Source: Scandinavium vulneris_A
Lineage (GTDB): Bacteria > Pseudomonadota > Gammaproteobacteria > Enterobacterales > Enterobacteriaceae
Direction: 5' to 3'
Length of the DNA: 64,000 nt
NCBI GenBank assembly: GCA_046518185.1
Contig: JBKGRZ010000002.1
Location: forward strand, 596,945-660,944
The notes beneath the pieces are model-generated. The model ran no database searches. It saw only the letters and a program-made list of their open reading frames with translations, and was not told where the DNA came from. Shown one piece after another: positions 8,366 through 16,259 of this stretch. The translations under genes were made by a program, and so were the position numbers. Positions within the stretch are counted from its first letter, which is position 1; the number at the start of each line of letters is the position of its first letter.

Positions 8366-9850
8366 CTAGTTTTTAATCAGACTGCTTTTTTCACCACGCA
8401 GCGGCACGGCCCCGCTGAACGGTTTTCCGTCAATCGCATCATGCGTACGTAGCGCTTCCGGACGGATCCAGCGCTGAACGCGAGTGGGCATGTCGAGGCC
8501 GATCAGCAGGATGACCACAAACGTCAGCCCGAAAGAAAGCGATCCCAGTGCGGTGCCCAGATCCAGCTTTTGTGCGATCAGCGCGCCGATCACCGGGGCT
8601 ATCGCGCCGCCGAGCGCCCCGACGTTATAAGTGAAGCCCAACCCTGCTGCACGTTGATCGGTATCGAAGTAGCCACCGATCAGTTTCGGTAAGATCCCAG
8701 AAATCCCCTGCCCTAACATCTGCTGGAAAAAGAGTAACAGGCCAAGGACCCAGACGTTGGTGCCGCCGATCGCAAACACAGGAATAATCAGCAATTGTGA
8801 GGCCAGCAGGCTCCAGACATAGGCTTTACGGGTGCCGAGCCAATCGCCAAGGAAACCGCCGACGCAGCAGCCCACCGCCGCACCAAACCCGCTGAAGAAC
8901 AGCACCCGGGCAACGGTGGAGTGATCGTAGGCCAGGTCGGTTTTCAGATAGGTCGGCAGCAGCGCCTGAATCGGCCATGAGTACAGGAACGCGAACAGCA
9001 CCACCACCATCAACATCACTCCGGTGGGCCAGCGCTTGCCGCTGCTTTGCACCATAAAGCTGACAAAAATGATGGCGCTAAGCAGACCCAAGCCCAGGAT
9101 CATCCCGGCGTTACGCAGTTCGCCGGAGAAACAGAACCACAGCGCGGTCGCGGCCACCATGGTGAGGAAAATGTTGAGAACCCGATGATCGCCGCGATAC
9201 AGGATGTCGACCATCGTGCGGACGGGCGCTTTCCCGGCATGTTTTTGCTTCCAGTCCTCCGCTTCGGGAATGTTTTTGCGCAGCCACAGGGCAAAGACAA
9301 TCGGGAAAATACCGAGCAAAAACAGTGCACGCCAGCCCCAGACAGGCACCACCAGACTGTAGACCTGCGCGGCCACCACGGCGCCCACGGAGAAGCCGGA
9401 AATCAAGAAGCCACTGGCCTTGTTGCGCATATGCTTCGGCCAGCTCTCAATCACGTAGGTTGCGCTGGAACCGTATTCCCCCGCCATCCCCATCCCAATC
9501 ACCAGACGGGCAATAAACAGCGTGGTAAACCCTGGCGCTAAACCGCAGGCCAGCGTGCCGACCGAGAACAATACAATGCTGGTGACCATCGCCAGCCGTC
9601 GGCCATAGCGATCGCCCATCGCGCCCAGCATCAGGCCGCCAAACCAGCGGGAGATGAAGGCCGCAGAGATCAGGCTTGCAGCCTGGACGGTCGTCAGACC
9701 AAATTCGCTTTGCACTTCGGTGAGTACCAGCGCCATCAGCACAAAATCGAAGCCATCCAGCAAATAACCGAGCCAGGCGGCGGAAAATGCCCGCCACTGC
9801 GCCCGATCGAGATGGCGATACCACGGGATGCTTTGGGTAGTCATACTCAT
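8366..9850 (-). CDS. nanT: Sialic acid (Neu5Ac) transporter, MFS
   Basis: Inner-membrane proton symporter for N-acetylneuraminate, 494 residues, very close to E. coli NanT. The MFS signature GDRYGRRLAM lies near residue 82 between TM2 and TM3, and a second related motif (GDWLGTRKA) near residue 325. About 14 hydrophobic segments are expected, including the two extra central ones typical of this subfamily. Second gene of the nan operon. Confidence 0.97.
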   Translation of the reverse strand: MSMTTQSIPWYRHLDRAQWRAFSAAWLGYLLDGFDFVLMALVLTEVQSEFGLTTVQAASLISAAFISRWFGGLMLGAMGDRYGRRLAMVTSIVLFSVGTLACGLAPGFTTLFIARLVIGMGMAGEYGSSATYVIESWPKHMRNKASGFLISGFSVGAVVAAQVYSLVVPVWGWRALFLLGIFPIVFALWLRKNIPEAEDWKQKHAGKAPVRTMVDILYRGDHRVLNIFLTMVAATALWFCFSGELRNAGMILGLGLLSAIIFVSFMVQSSGKRWPTGVMLMVVVLFAFLYSWPIQALLPTYLKTDLAYDHSTVARVLFFSGFGAAVGCCVGGFLGDWLGTRKAYVWSLLASQLLIIPVFAIGGTNVWVLGLLLFFQQMLGQGISGILPKLIGGYFDTDQRAAGLGFTYNVGALGGAIAPVIGALIAQKLDLGTALGSLSFGLTFVVILLIGLDMPTRVQRWIRPEALRTHDAIDGKPFSGAVPLRGEKSSLIKN

Positions 9851-9896
9851 GTCACTCTCCCGCGCTGGGCTATGCCCACGCTGTTTTCGTTAGGTT

Positions 9897-9917
9897 TTGC
9901 CCGGCATCACCGGGCAA
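9897..9917. other. Hairpin in the nanA-nanT gap
   Basis: TTGCCCGG and CCGGGCAA form a perfect 8-bp stem with a 5-nt loop in the 71-bp gap between nanA and nanT. No T-run follows on the transcribed (minus) strand, so it looks more like an mRNA processing or stability element, or a leaky attenuator, than a full terminator. Confidence 0.5.
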
Positions 9918-9921
9918 CAGA

Positions 9922-10824
9922 TCAGCGCTGCTGAGCCATCTCCCGCTGCAGCTCACTGGCCAACGCCTTCAGCGCGGGCAGGAATTTCTCATCAACCGGG
10001 GCAAAAGGCTTCCGGCACAGTGGCACATCCACGACGTCCATGTAGTGCAGCACCGTTTTCAGTCCACGGAAAACGCCGGTCTGAATAAGCAGGTCGATAA
10101 CCTTGTTACATTCGCTCTGCAGGCGCTGCGCCTGTTGGAGGTCTCCCACCTTCAGCGCGCTGACGATGTTCTGATAGCGCCAGCCCATGATGTTGTAAGT
10201 GCTACCGATCCCGCCGTCGGCACCTGACATCAGACCGGAGGCAAAAATTTCGTCGTAACCGTTATAGAGCACCAGATCCGGATGAGCCCGGCGGATCTGC
10301 TCCATCTGATACAGATCGCCAGAGGTCTGTTTCAGCGCGCCGACGCCCGGCAACGTCACCAGGGTGTTGATCTGATCCAGACTTAACTTCACCCCACTGA
10401 GTGCCGGAATGTTGTAGACCACCATCGGCAACCCTTCAGAAGCGTCAATAATGGCCCGGTAGTGATCACAATGTTCATCGAAGCTGAACGGGTAGTAGAA
10501 CGGCGTCACTGCCGACACCGCATCATAACCATAACCTTTTGCCGCCTGCGCCAGGGACTGACTTTCGACGGTGCTGACGCAGCCAACGTGGGCAATCAGC
10601 GTTATCTGCCCCTTTGCCTCTTCTGCCACGATTTCCAGCACCTGCTGGCGCTCTGCTGAGGTCTGGACAAACGCCTCCCCGGTGGAGCCCCCGACATAAA
10701 GCCCGTCTATCCCCTGCGCAATATTAAAGCGCACCAAACGACGCAGGCTGTGCTCATCCAGCTGCTGCTGGCGAGTAAACGGGGTTAACAGCGCGGCCAT
10801 AACCCCACGTAAATTGGCTGACAT
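9922..10824 (-). CDS. nanA: N-acetylneuraminate lyase
   Basis: Cleaves sialic acid to ManNAc and pyruvate. Class I aldolase of the DapA family, 300 residues (E. coli 297). The Schiff-base lysine is Lys165 (GALKQTSGD), the catalytic tyrosine is Tyr137 (VVYNIPA), and the carboxylate-binding GGSTGE is at 45-50. The start has a clear GAGAGG upstream. First gene of nanATEK, directly below the NanR operator. Confidence 0.97.
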   Translation of the reverse strand: MSANLRGVMAALLTPFTRQQQLDEHSLRRLVRFNIAQGIDGLYVGGSTGEAFVQTSAERQQVLEIVAEEAKGQITLIAHVGCVSTVESQSLAQAAKGYGYDAVSAVTPFYYPFSFDEHCDHYRAIIDASEGLPMVVYNIPALSGVKLSLDQINTLVTLPGVGALKQTSGDLYQMEQIRRAHPDLVLYNGYDEIFASGLMSGADGGIGSTYNIMGWRYQNIVSALKVGDLQQAQRLQSECNKVIDLLIQTGVFRGLKTVLHYMDVVDVPLCRKPFAPVDEKFLPALKALASELQREMAQQR

Positions 10825-10859
10825 ACGAACCTCTCAGATGAGTGATGTAACATTAACGA

Positions 10860-10882
10860 TATACCTTTATACCTGTTATACC
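10860..10882 (-). promoter_or_regulatory. NanR operator: three GGTATA repeats
   Basis: On the minus strand the 23 bp read as three GGTATA units separated by ACA and AA. This is the architecture of the E. coli NanR operator at nanA. The first repeat supplies a likely minus-10 (TATAAC) for nanATEK, so NanR binding would block RNA polymerase until Neu5Ac releases it. The repeat is seen directly; function follows from the known operator. Confidence 0.92.
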
Positions 10883-10921
10883 AGCTCATTTATGCGCCAG
10901 CCTAATACGGAAAGCTTATCT

Positions 10922-10937
10922 TGCGATCTGCTTCACT
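10922..10937. promoter_or_regulatory. CRP-like site upstream of nanA promoter
   Basis: TGCGA-N6-TCACT matches 8 of 10 CRP consensus positions and lies about 50 bp upstream of the likely nanA minus-10, a position suited to class I or II activation. CRP activation of nanATEK is known in E. coli. Confidence 0.55.
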
Positions 10938-10960
10938 AAACGATCGTTATGATCGGACGG

Positions 10961-11740
10961 TTATTTCTTCTTTTGGGTTTGCCCGAAGGCGTGCCAGGTC
11001 GCGGAAACGCTGTTGAGATGCGTCTGCAGGGCACGATCGGCTTCCTCGGGGCTGCGACGGCGAATCGCCTCCACGATAGCGATGTGCTGCTGATAGCTAA
11101 CGCTATTGTGCTGATACAGTTCTTTATCGGCCACTTTAGGGCGGGCGGCGATCAGCCAGTCCAGCAGCGCGACGTGAATCGCCATGAAGATTGGATTGCC
11201 AGGGATCTCCGCTAACACGCGATGAAAATCCACGTCAGATCGGATGAACAAGGCGTTATCATCCAGCGACTGGCTGTTGATCTCCAGCGCTTTGGTCAAC
11301 CGTTCGATTTGCTCATCGCTGGCGTTTTCTGCGGCGTAGCGCACCAGGCTGGATTCAAAAAACAGGCGTAGCTGTTCGAAATGGGCGATGCCGCCAGGAT
11401 GGGCGAGGAAATCTTTCGCCATGCCGGACAGTTCGCTGATGATGGTATCGGCAGAAGGACGTGAGACGCGGGCGCGCTCGCCATTGTTGATTTGTACCAG
11501 GCCTTTACGCTTGAGCGCCGCCAGGGCTTCACGCACTGAAGGACGACCGACGTTAAAGAACGTCATCAGCTCACGCTCGGACGGTAACTGCTCCCCTTCC
11601 GCAAATTCGCGGCGGCGGATCATCTGCTCAAGCTCTTCTTCCACCATCTCCGACAACTTTTTGCGCGCCAGTGGACGGCGGCCCAGGCTGCGGCCAATCG
11701 TTTCTGAAGTCTCTTCTTCCTGAGGTTCAAATGCGTTCAT
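10961..11740 (-). CDS. nanR: Sialic acid-responsive repressor NanR (GntR/FadR family)
   Basis: Represses nanATEK and responds to Neu5Ac. It has 259 residues from the chosen ATG (E. coli 263). The winged-helix domain includes LPSERELMTFFNVGRPSVREALAAL near residues 60-85. The C-terminal FCD effector domain carries conserved DxxxH residues (RSDVDFHRVL near 165). The start is set by similarity (MNAFEPQ); an extension of 18 codons is open upstream and ribosome binding is weak at both, so the start is uncertain by a few codons. Confidence 0.94.
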   Translation of the reverse strand: MNAFEPQEEETSETIGRSLGRRPLARKKLSEMVEEELEQMIRRREFAEGEQLPSERELMTFFNVGRPSVREALAALKRKGLVQINNGERARVSRPSADTIISELSGMAKDFLAHPGGIAHFEQLRLFFESSLVRYAAENASDEQIERLTKALEINSQSLDDNALFIRSDVDFHRVLAEIPGNPIFMAIHVALLDWLIAARPKVADKELYQHNSVSYQQHIAIVEAIRRRSPEEADRALQTHLNSVSATWHAFGQTQKKK

Positions 11741-11831
11741 AGCGGTTATTCGGGCCAGGTGACAGTAAGTGACAACGGATCCATAGAGTAACACAGGATT
11801 TTGGGGCTGGCGAAAGCGAGGGCAGATAACA

Positions 11832-11855
11832 AAACAGGCCCGAAAGGGCCTGTTG
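11832..11855 (-). terminator. Terminator after sspAB
   Basis: On the minus strand AACAGGCCC-TTTC-GGGCCTGTT is followed by TTGTT, a compact rho-independent terminator a few bases past the sspB stop. Confidence 0.85.
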
Positions 11856-11864
11856 GATAACGGA

Positions 11865-12359
11865 TTACTTCACTACGCGAAGTGCCGGACGGCCACCGCG
11901 TGGTGGTGGCGTATCGTCGGGGCTGTTGTCGTCATCGCTGTCAGGCTTATCGCCATCGATGACCGACATCACGGTTTCGTTTTCAGCCCCGATACCGGCG
12001 TCGTCGTTGACGTTTGTCACGTCTTCATCGTACGCCGCTTCAGGTTCGAACATGGTACCTGCGCCATTTTCACGCGCGTAGATAGCCAGCACCGCAGCCA
12101 GAGGGACTTCAACCTGACGCGGCACCCCGCCGAAGCGCGCATTAAAACGCACGTCGTCGTTCGACAGCTCCAGATTACCTACCGCACGCGGCGCAATGTT
12201 CAGAACGATTTGCCCGTCACGCGCGTATTCCATCGGAACACGGACGCCAGGCAAGGTTACGTCCACTACCAAATGCGGAGTCAGCTGGTTATCCAGCAGC
12301 CATTCATAGAATGCCCGCAGCAGATAAGGACGACGTGGTGTCAGCTGAGACACATCCAT
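11865..12359 (-). CDS. sspB: ClpXP adaptor SspB (stringent starvation protein B)
   Basis: Tethers ssrA-tagged proteins and the RseA fragment to ClpXP. It has 164 residues. Residues 1-110 form the folded substrate-binding domain; an acidic flexible linker follows, and the C-terminal tail RGGRPALRVVK is the ClpX-binding (XB) motif. It lies 4 bp after sspA. E. coli dcuD, which sits between nanR and sspB in K-12, is absent. Confidence 0.97.
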   Translation of the reverse strand: MDVSQLTPRRPYLLRAFYEWLLDNQLTPHLVVDVTLPGVRVPMEYARDGQIVLNIAPRAVGNLELSNDDVRFNARFGGVPRQVEVPLAAVLAIYARENGAGTMFEPEAAYDEDVTNVNDDAGIGAENETVMSVIDGDKPDSDDDNSPDDTPPPRGGRPALRVVK

Positions 12360-12363
12360 TCAA

Positions 12364-13002
12364 TTAGCCCCGACCGAGGCGCATTTCACGCTCGGGTTCA
12401 GTTAAGGAAGCGAGGAATGAATCACGTTCGAAGACGCGAGTCATATACGCTTTCATCTCTTTGGAACCGGCACCGACCAGTTCGATGCCCATTACCGGCA
12501 GACGCCACAGCAGCGGTGCCAGATAGCAATCGACCAGGCTGAACTCGTCGCTCAGGAAGTACGGCTTCTGAGTGAAGACTGGCGCAATGGCCAACAGTTC
12601 TTCACGCAGCTGTTTGCGGGCTGCATCAGCCTGCGCCGCAGAACCGGTCTGGACGGTATGCATCAGCGTATACCAGTCTTTCTCGATACGCTGCATGTAC
12701 AGACGGCTTTCACCGCGAGCCACCGGATAAACCGGCATCAGCGGCGGATGAGGGAAACGCTCATCCAGGTATTCCATAATGATGCGAGATTCCCATAAGG
12801 TCAGCTCGCGATCCACCAGTGTCGGGACGCTTTGATTCGGGTTGAGGTCAATCAGATCCTGAGGTGGATTGTCCTTTTCCACGTGCTCAATCTCAAAGCT
12901 GACACCTTTTTCGGCCAGCACAATGCGGACCTGATGGCTATAGATGTCAGTAGGACCAGAAAACAGCGTCATTACCGAACGTTTGTTGGCAGCGACAGCC
13001 AT
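12364..13002 (-). CDS. sspA: RNA polymerase-associated stringent starvation protein A
   Basis: Glutathione S-transferase fold protein (212 residues) that binds RNA polymerase during stationary phase and acid stress. The N-terminal thioredoxin-like part includes SGPTDIYSHQVRIVLAEKG and NPNQSVPTLVD. The conserved surface PHP motif (FPHPPLMP) known to matter for RNAP function is present near residue 84. First gene of sspAB, downstream of rplM-rpsI. Confidence 0.97.
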   Translation of the reverse strand: MAVAANKRSVMTLFSGPTDIYSHQVRIVLAEKGVSFEIEHVEKDNPPQDLIDLNPNQSVPTLVDRELTLWESRIIMEYLDERFPHPPLMPVYPVARGESRLYMQRIEKDWYTLMHTVQTGSAAQADAARKQLREELLAIAPVFTQKPYFLSDEFSLVDCYLAPLLWRLPVMGIELVGAGSKEMKAYMTRVFERDSFLASLTEPEREMRLGRG

Positions 13003-13323
13003 GAAAACCTCCAGGTATATTCAGAATTTTTTTACTGCTACCTGCCACGATATTGTGACCGGTCAGTTGTAGAGCCCGCTAAGCGTCGAACGACATTCCT
13101 GTTCAAAAACAAAACAAACAAAAAATGAACAATCGCCCGCATTTGGGCAGAAAATTGGATGATAGTTTACCAGATTTTGCGGGGTTTGTGGTGAGCCGAT
13201 TCTGGAAATGCTGAAAAAGGAGTGAAAAGAGAGAGAAGGATTGTGGATAACGCCCATTTTATCCATAAAAAAACCCGCCGAAGCGGGTTTTTTCGCCAAT
13301 TGTTCTGCCGAAGCAGAAACCAA
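13003..13323. other. Intergenic region between rpsI and sspA
   Basis: About 320 bp between two minus-strand operons. It contains the rpsI terminator at its upstream end, then AT-rich DNA that must hold the sspA promoter. A run of ORF-like sequence on both strands has no recognisable product. I see no RNA gene. Confidence 0.5.
13268..13300 (-). terminator. Terminator after rplM-rpsI
   Basis: Minus strand: AACCCGC-TTCG-GCGGGTT followed by a run of seven T residues, with the extra-stable TTCG loop. Confidence 0.92.
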
Positions 13324-13716
13324 TTAACGTTTGGAGAACTGAGGACGACGACGTGCTTTACGCAGGCCGACTTTCTTACGTTCAACTTCACGAGCATCAC
13401 GAGTAACGAAGCCAGCTTTACGCAGTTCGCCACGCAGGGACTCGTCGTACTCCATCAGAGCGCGGGTGATACCGTGACGGATCGCACCAGCCTGACCAGA
13501 AGTACCACCACCTTTAACAGTGATGTAGAGATCGAATTTCTCAACCATGTCGACCAGTTCAAGCGGCTGACGAACTACCATGCGGGCAGTTTCACGACCG
13601 AAGTACTGTTCCAGAGAACGTTGGTTGATAACGATTTTGCCGCTGCCCGGTTTGATAAACACGCGTGCTGCGGAACTTTTGCGGCGACCAGTGCCGTAGT
13701 ATTGATTTTCAGCCAT
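13324..13716 (-). CDS. rpsI: 30S ribosomal protein S9
   Basis: Small-subunit protein whose basic C-terminal tail reaches toward P-site tRNA. It has 130 residues ending KARRRPQFSKR. An ATG two codons upstream is open, but MAENQYYGTGRRK is the usual N-terminus and GGGATT is well spaced for it. It follows rplM by 14 bp and ends at a strong terminator. Confidence 0.98.
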   Translation of the reverse strand: MAENQYYGTGRRKSSAARVFIKPGSGKIVINQRSLEQYFGRETARMVVRQPLELVDMVEKFDLYITVKGGGTSGQAGAIRHGITRALMEYDESLRGELRKAGFVTRDAREVERKKVGLRKARRRPQFSKR

Positions 13717-13730
13717 TGCCATAATCCCGA

Positions 13731-14159
13731 TTAGATGTCCAGAACTTGCGGTTGCTGTGCCGCGTGGTTGTGCTCGTTACCCGCGTAAACTTTCAGTTTA
13801 CGGTACATAGCACGACCCAGCGGGCCTTTTGGCAGCATGCCTTTAACCGCGATTTCAATTACACGCTCAGGACGGCGGGCAATCATCTCTTCAAAGGTCG
13901 CTTCTTTAATACCGCCGATGTGGCCGGTGTGATGGTAATACACTTTGTCTTCACGCTTGTTGCCGGTTACAGCAACTTTTTCTGCATTCAGAACGATGAT
14001 GTAATCACCGGTATCCACGTGCGGGGTGTATTCCGCTTTGTGCTTACCGCGCAGGCGACGAGCCAGTTCGGAAGCCAGACGACCCAGAGTCTTACCGGTC
14101 GCGTCAACAACATACCAGTCGCGCTGTACGGTTTCTGGTTTAGCTGTAAAAGTTTTCAT
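13731..14159 (-). CDS. rplM: 50S ribosomal protein L13
   Basis: Early-assembling large-subunit protein, 142 residues starting MKTFTAKPETV. The start is five codons inside the longest open frame, chosen by family alignment. In E. coli L13 represses its own rplM-rpsI mRNA through the leader; the leader here is about 150 nt, consistent with such control. Confidence 0.98.
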   Translation of the reverse strand: MKTFTAKPETVQRDWYVVDATGKTLGRLASELARRLRGKHKAEYTPHVDTGDYIIVLNAEKVAVTGNKREDKVYYHHTGHIGGIKEATFEEMIARRPERVIEIAVKGMLPKGPLGRAMYRKLKVYAGNEHNHAAQQPQVLDI

Positions 14160-14327
14160 TAAAAGCTTACCCAATAAATAGTTACACGTTGGTGAACGCC
14201 CAAACGTTTAAAAGTTGAGGTTCACACGACATTGTCCAGCAAACCTACCCCTTCGAATAGCCTATGCCGGCACGACAAAAGTTTTGGGAAAAAAACTTTG
14301 GTTGTAACGTGGGGTCGCAAGATTATA
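14160..14327 (-). promoter_or_regulatory. rplM promoter and leader
   Basis: A perfect TATAAT minus-10 lies on the minus strand at 14322-14327; the minus-35 is weak. Transcription would start near 14315 and give a leader of about 155 nt before rplM. The leader includes U- and A-rich complementary runs (AAAGTTTTT and AAAACTTTTG) that could pair. L13 autoregulation at this leader is known in E. coli; the structure here was not computed. Confidence 0.55.
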
Positions 14328-14377
14328 GAGAAGTCGACCTCAAAGATCGACCCCTTTTTATGATTTGAAGCGGGTTT

Positions 14378-15508
14378 TTAGCCCGCCAGGTGCTCACGCT
14401 TGAGATACTCTTCGCTTTGCATCTCCTGCAGACGGGAAAGACAGCGCTGGAACTCAAATTTCAGGCGTTCGCCCTGATAAATTGTGTACAGCGGCACGGC
14501 GGCGCTGACCACCAGTTTTACATGGCGCTCGTAAAACTCATCCACCAGCGCAATAAAACGGCGGGCTTCACTTTCCATCAGCCCGGTCATCACCGGCACG
14601 TCAAACAGCATCACGGTGTGGAACAGTCGGGACAGCGCGATGTAATCATGCTGGCTGCGCGCATCCACACACAGCGTCTCGAAGGAGACGGCCAGGGTCT
14701 GATTGTCGGCCCCCATCGTGGCTAACGGGCGATGATTGATTTCCAGCACAGGGGCAGTTTCGCGTTTCGTTCCCGCCAACGCCAGCCACAGCGTGTCCAT
14801 CTGTTGACGCGTTTCATCAGTGAGCGGTGAGAGCCACAGATGCGCCTGGGTCAACGTGCGCAGCCGGTAATCAATGCCTGCATCCACATTCATGATATCG
14901 CAGTGTTCTTTTATCGCCTCGATGGCCGGGATGAAGCGGGCGCGCTGGAGGCCGTTGCGGTACAGCTCATCTGGCGGGATGTTAGAGGTCGCTACCAGAG
15001 TTATCCCACGGGCGAACAGCGCTTTCATCAGGCCGCCGAGCAGCATGGCATCGGTAATATCGGAGACAAAAAATTCATCAAAGCACAGCACGTCGGTTTC
15101 AGATTTGAACCGGTCGGCGACGATTTCCAGCGGATCGCTGTGGCCTTGCAAGGCCGTCAGCTCTTCGTGTACGCGCAGCATAAAGCGATGAAAGTGCAGA
15201 CGCTGCTTACGCTCCCCCGGCAGGCTCAGATAGAACATGTCCATCAGCCAGGTTTTCCCCCGCCCAACGCCGCCCCACATATATAAGCCGCGAACCGGTG
15301 CGCTGCTCGTCGATTCACGCTTGCCCAGCAGTTTACCGAATTTAGCCCGCAGGCCGCCGCTGGCGGGCGCGGCTGCTGCCGGAGAGTTAACCAATTCCTG
15401 ATAGATGCTGTCCAGCCGGGACACAGCCTCACGCTGGACGTCATCGGGCTGGTGAGTGCCCTCTTTAAGGGCCTGGAGATATCGCGATGTGGGGGTCATG
15501 CTTTGCAT
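14378..15508 (-). CDS. zapE: Cell division ATPase ZapE
   Basis: AAA-type (AFG1-like) ATPase reported to bind FtsZ and act late in division under stress. It has 376 residues. Walker A is GGVGRGKT near residue 80, Walker B is VLCFDEFFV near 140, and a sensor-type LVATSN lies near 173. The start MQSMTPTSRYL matches E. coli. Divergent from zapG. Confidence 0.95.
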   Translation of the reverse strand: MQSMTPTSRYLQALKEGTHQPDDVQREAVSRLDSIYQELVNSPAAAAPASGGLRAKFGKLLGKRESTSSAPVRGLYMWGGVGRGKTWLMDMFYLSLPGERKQRLHFHRFMLRVHEELTALQGHSDPLEIVADRFKSETDVLCFDEFFVSDITDAMLLGGLMKALFARGITLVATSNIPPDELYRNGLQRARFIPAIEAIKEHCDIMNVDAGIDYRLRTLTQAHLWLSPLTDETRQQMDTLWLALAGTKRETAPVLEINHRPLATMGADNQTLAVSFETLCVDARSQHDYIALSRLFHTVMLFDVPVMTGLMESEARRFIALVDEFYERHVKLVVSAAVPLYTIYQGERLKFEFQRCLSRLQEMQSEEYLKREHLAG

Positions 15509-15697
15509 AAGCTATTGTTATTTCCTGAAAAGCAACGTGCAGCAGTTCACGGTTGTCGAAAAAAAGGCCGTTCTACAGTACGCGATGACACGCCAGGATT
15601 CCACTTCTAAGGGAATAGCGGTTATAGTGGCAATATCGGGCGCAGGCGAGCAGCCTTATTGCCACCCTACGGAACCACAAAACAACGGGAGAAGTTC

Positions 15698-16096
15698 ATG
15701 ACCTGGGAATACGCGCTAATTGGTTTAGTTGTCGGTCTCATCATTGGCGCCGTCGCTATGCGATTTGGGAACCGCAAATTACGTCAACAGCAGGCCCTGC
15801 AGTACGAACTGGAAAAAAACAAAGCAGAGCTCGACGAGTATCGTGAAGAACTGGTCAGCCACTTTGCCCGCAGCGCCGAGCTGCTCGACAATATGGCCCA
15901 CGATTACCGCCAGCTGTATCAACACATGGCGAAAAGCTCCAGCAGCCTGCTGCCGGAAATGAGCGCTGAAGAAAATCCGTTCCGCAACCGTCTGGCTGAA
16001 TCCGAAGCGGGTAACGATCAAGCGCCTGTCCAGATGCCACGCGACTATTCCGATGGCGCGTCCGGCCTGCTGCGCAGTGGTGCAAAACGCGATTAA
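15698..16096 (+). CDS. zapG: Inner-membrane envelope protein ZapG (YhcB, DUF1043)
   Basis: A 132-residue protein with one N-terminal membrane segment (residues 3-21, WEYALIGLVVGLIIGAVAM), a coiled-coil region (about 25-80) and a polar tail. Family members interact with division and elongation factors. The start is the ATG with GGGAG ahead; 13 more codons are open upstream but are not conserved. Divergent from zapE, followed by degQ. Confidence 0.94.
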   Translation: MTWEYALIGLVVGLIIGAVAMRFGNRKLRQQQALQYELEKNKAELDEYREELVSHFARSAELLDNMAHDYRQLYQHMAKSSSSLLPEMSAEENPFRNRLAESEAGNDQAPVQMPRDYSDGASGLLRSGAKRD

Positions 16097-16108
16097 TCCC
16101 TCTTTTTT

Positions 16109-16131
16109 ACGGGCGCAACCACTGCGCCCGT
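16109..16131. other. Stem-loop after zapG
   Basis: ACGGGCGCA-N5-TGCGCCCGT is a perfect 9-bp stem. A T-run precedes it on the plus strand and no T-run follows on either strand, so it does not fit a simple terminator. It may end or protect the zapG message. Confidence 0.45.
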
Positions 16132-16259
16132 CACTTCCCGCCTGACCCAGCTATTATTTAATCATCAACCTCATTGTTAGACGTCCGAAAATTCAATAAC
16201 ATCGGGCTGTTTAAGGGCGTATTTTCCTTACATTCCTCAGGTTATGAGAGCCAGCATCA

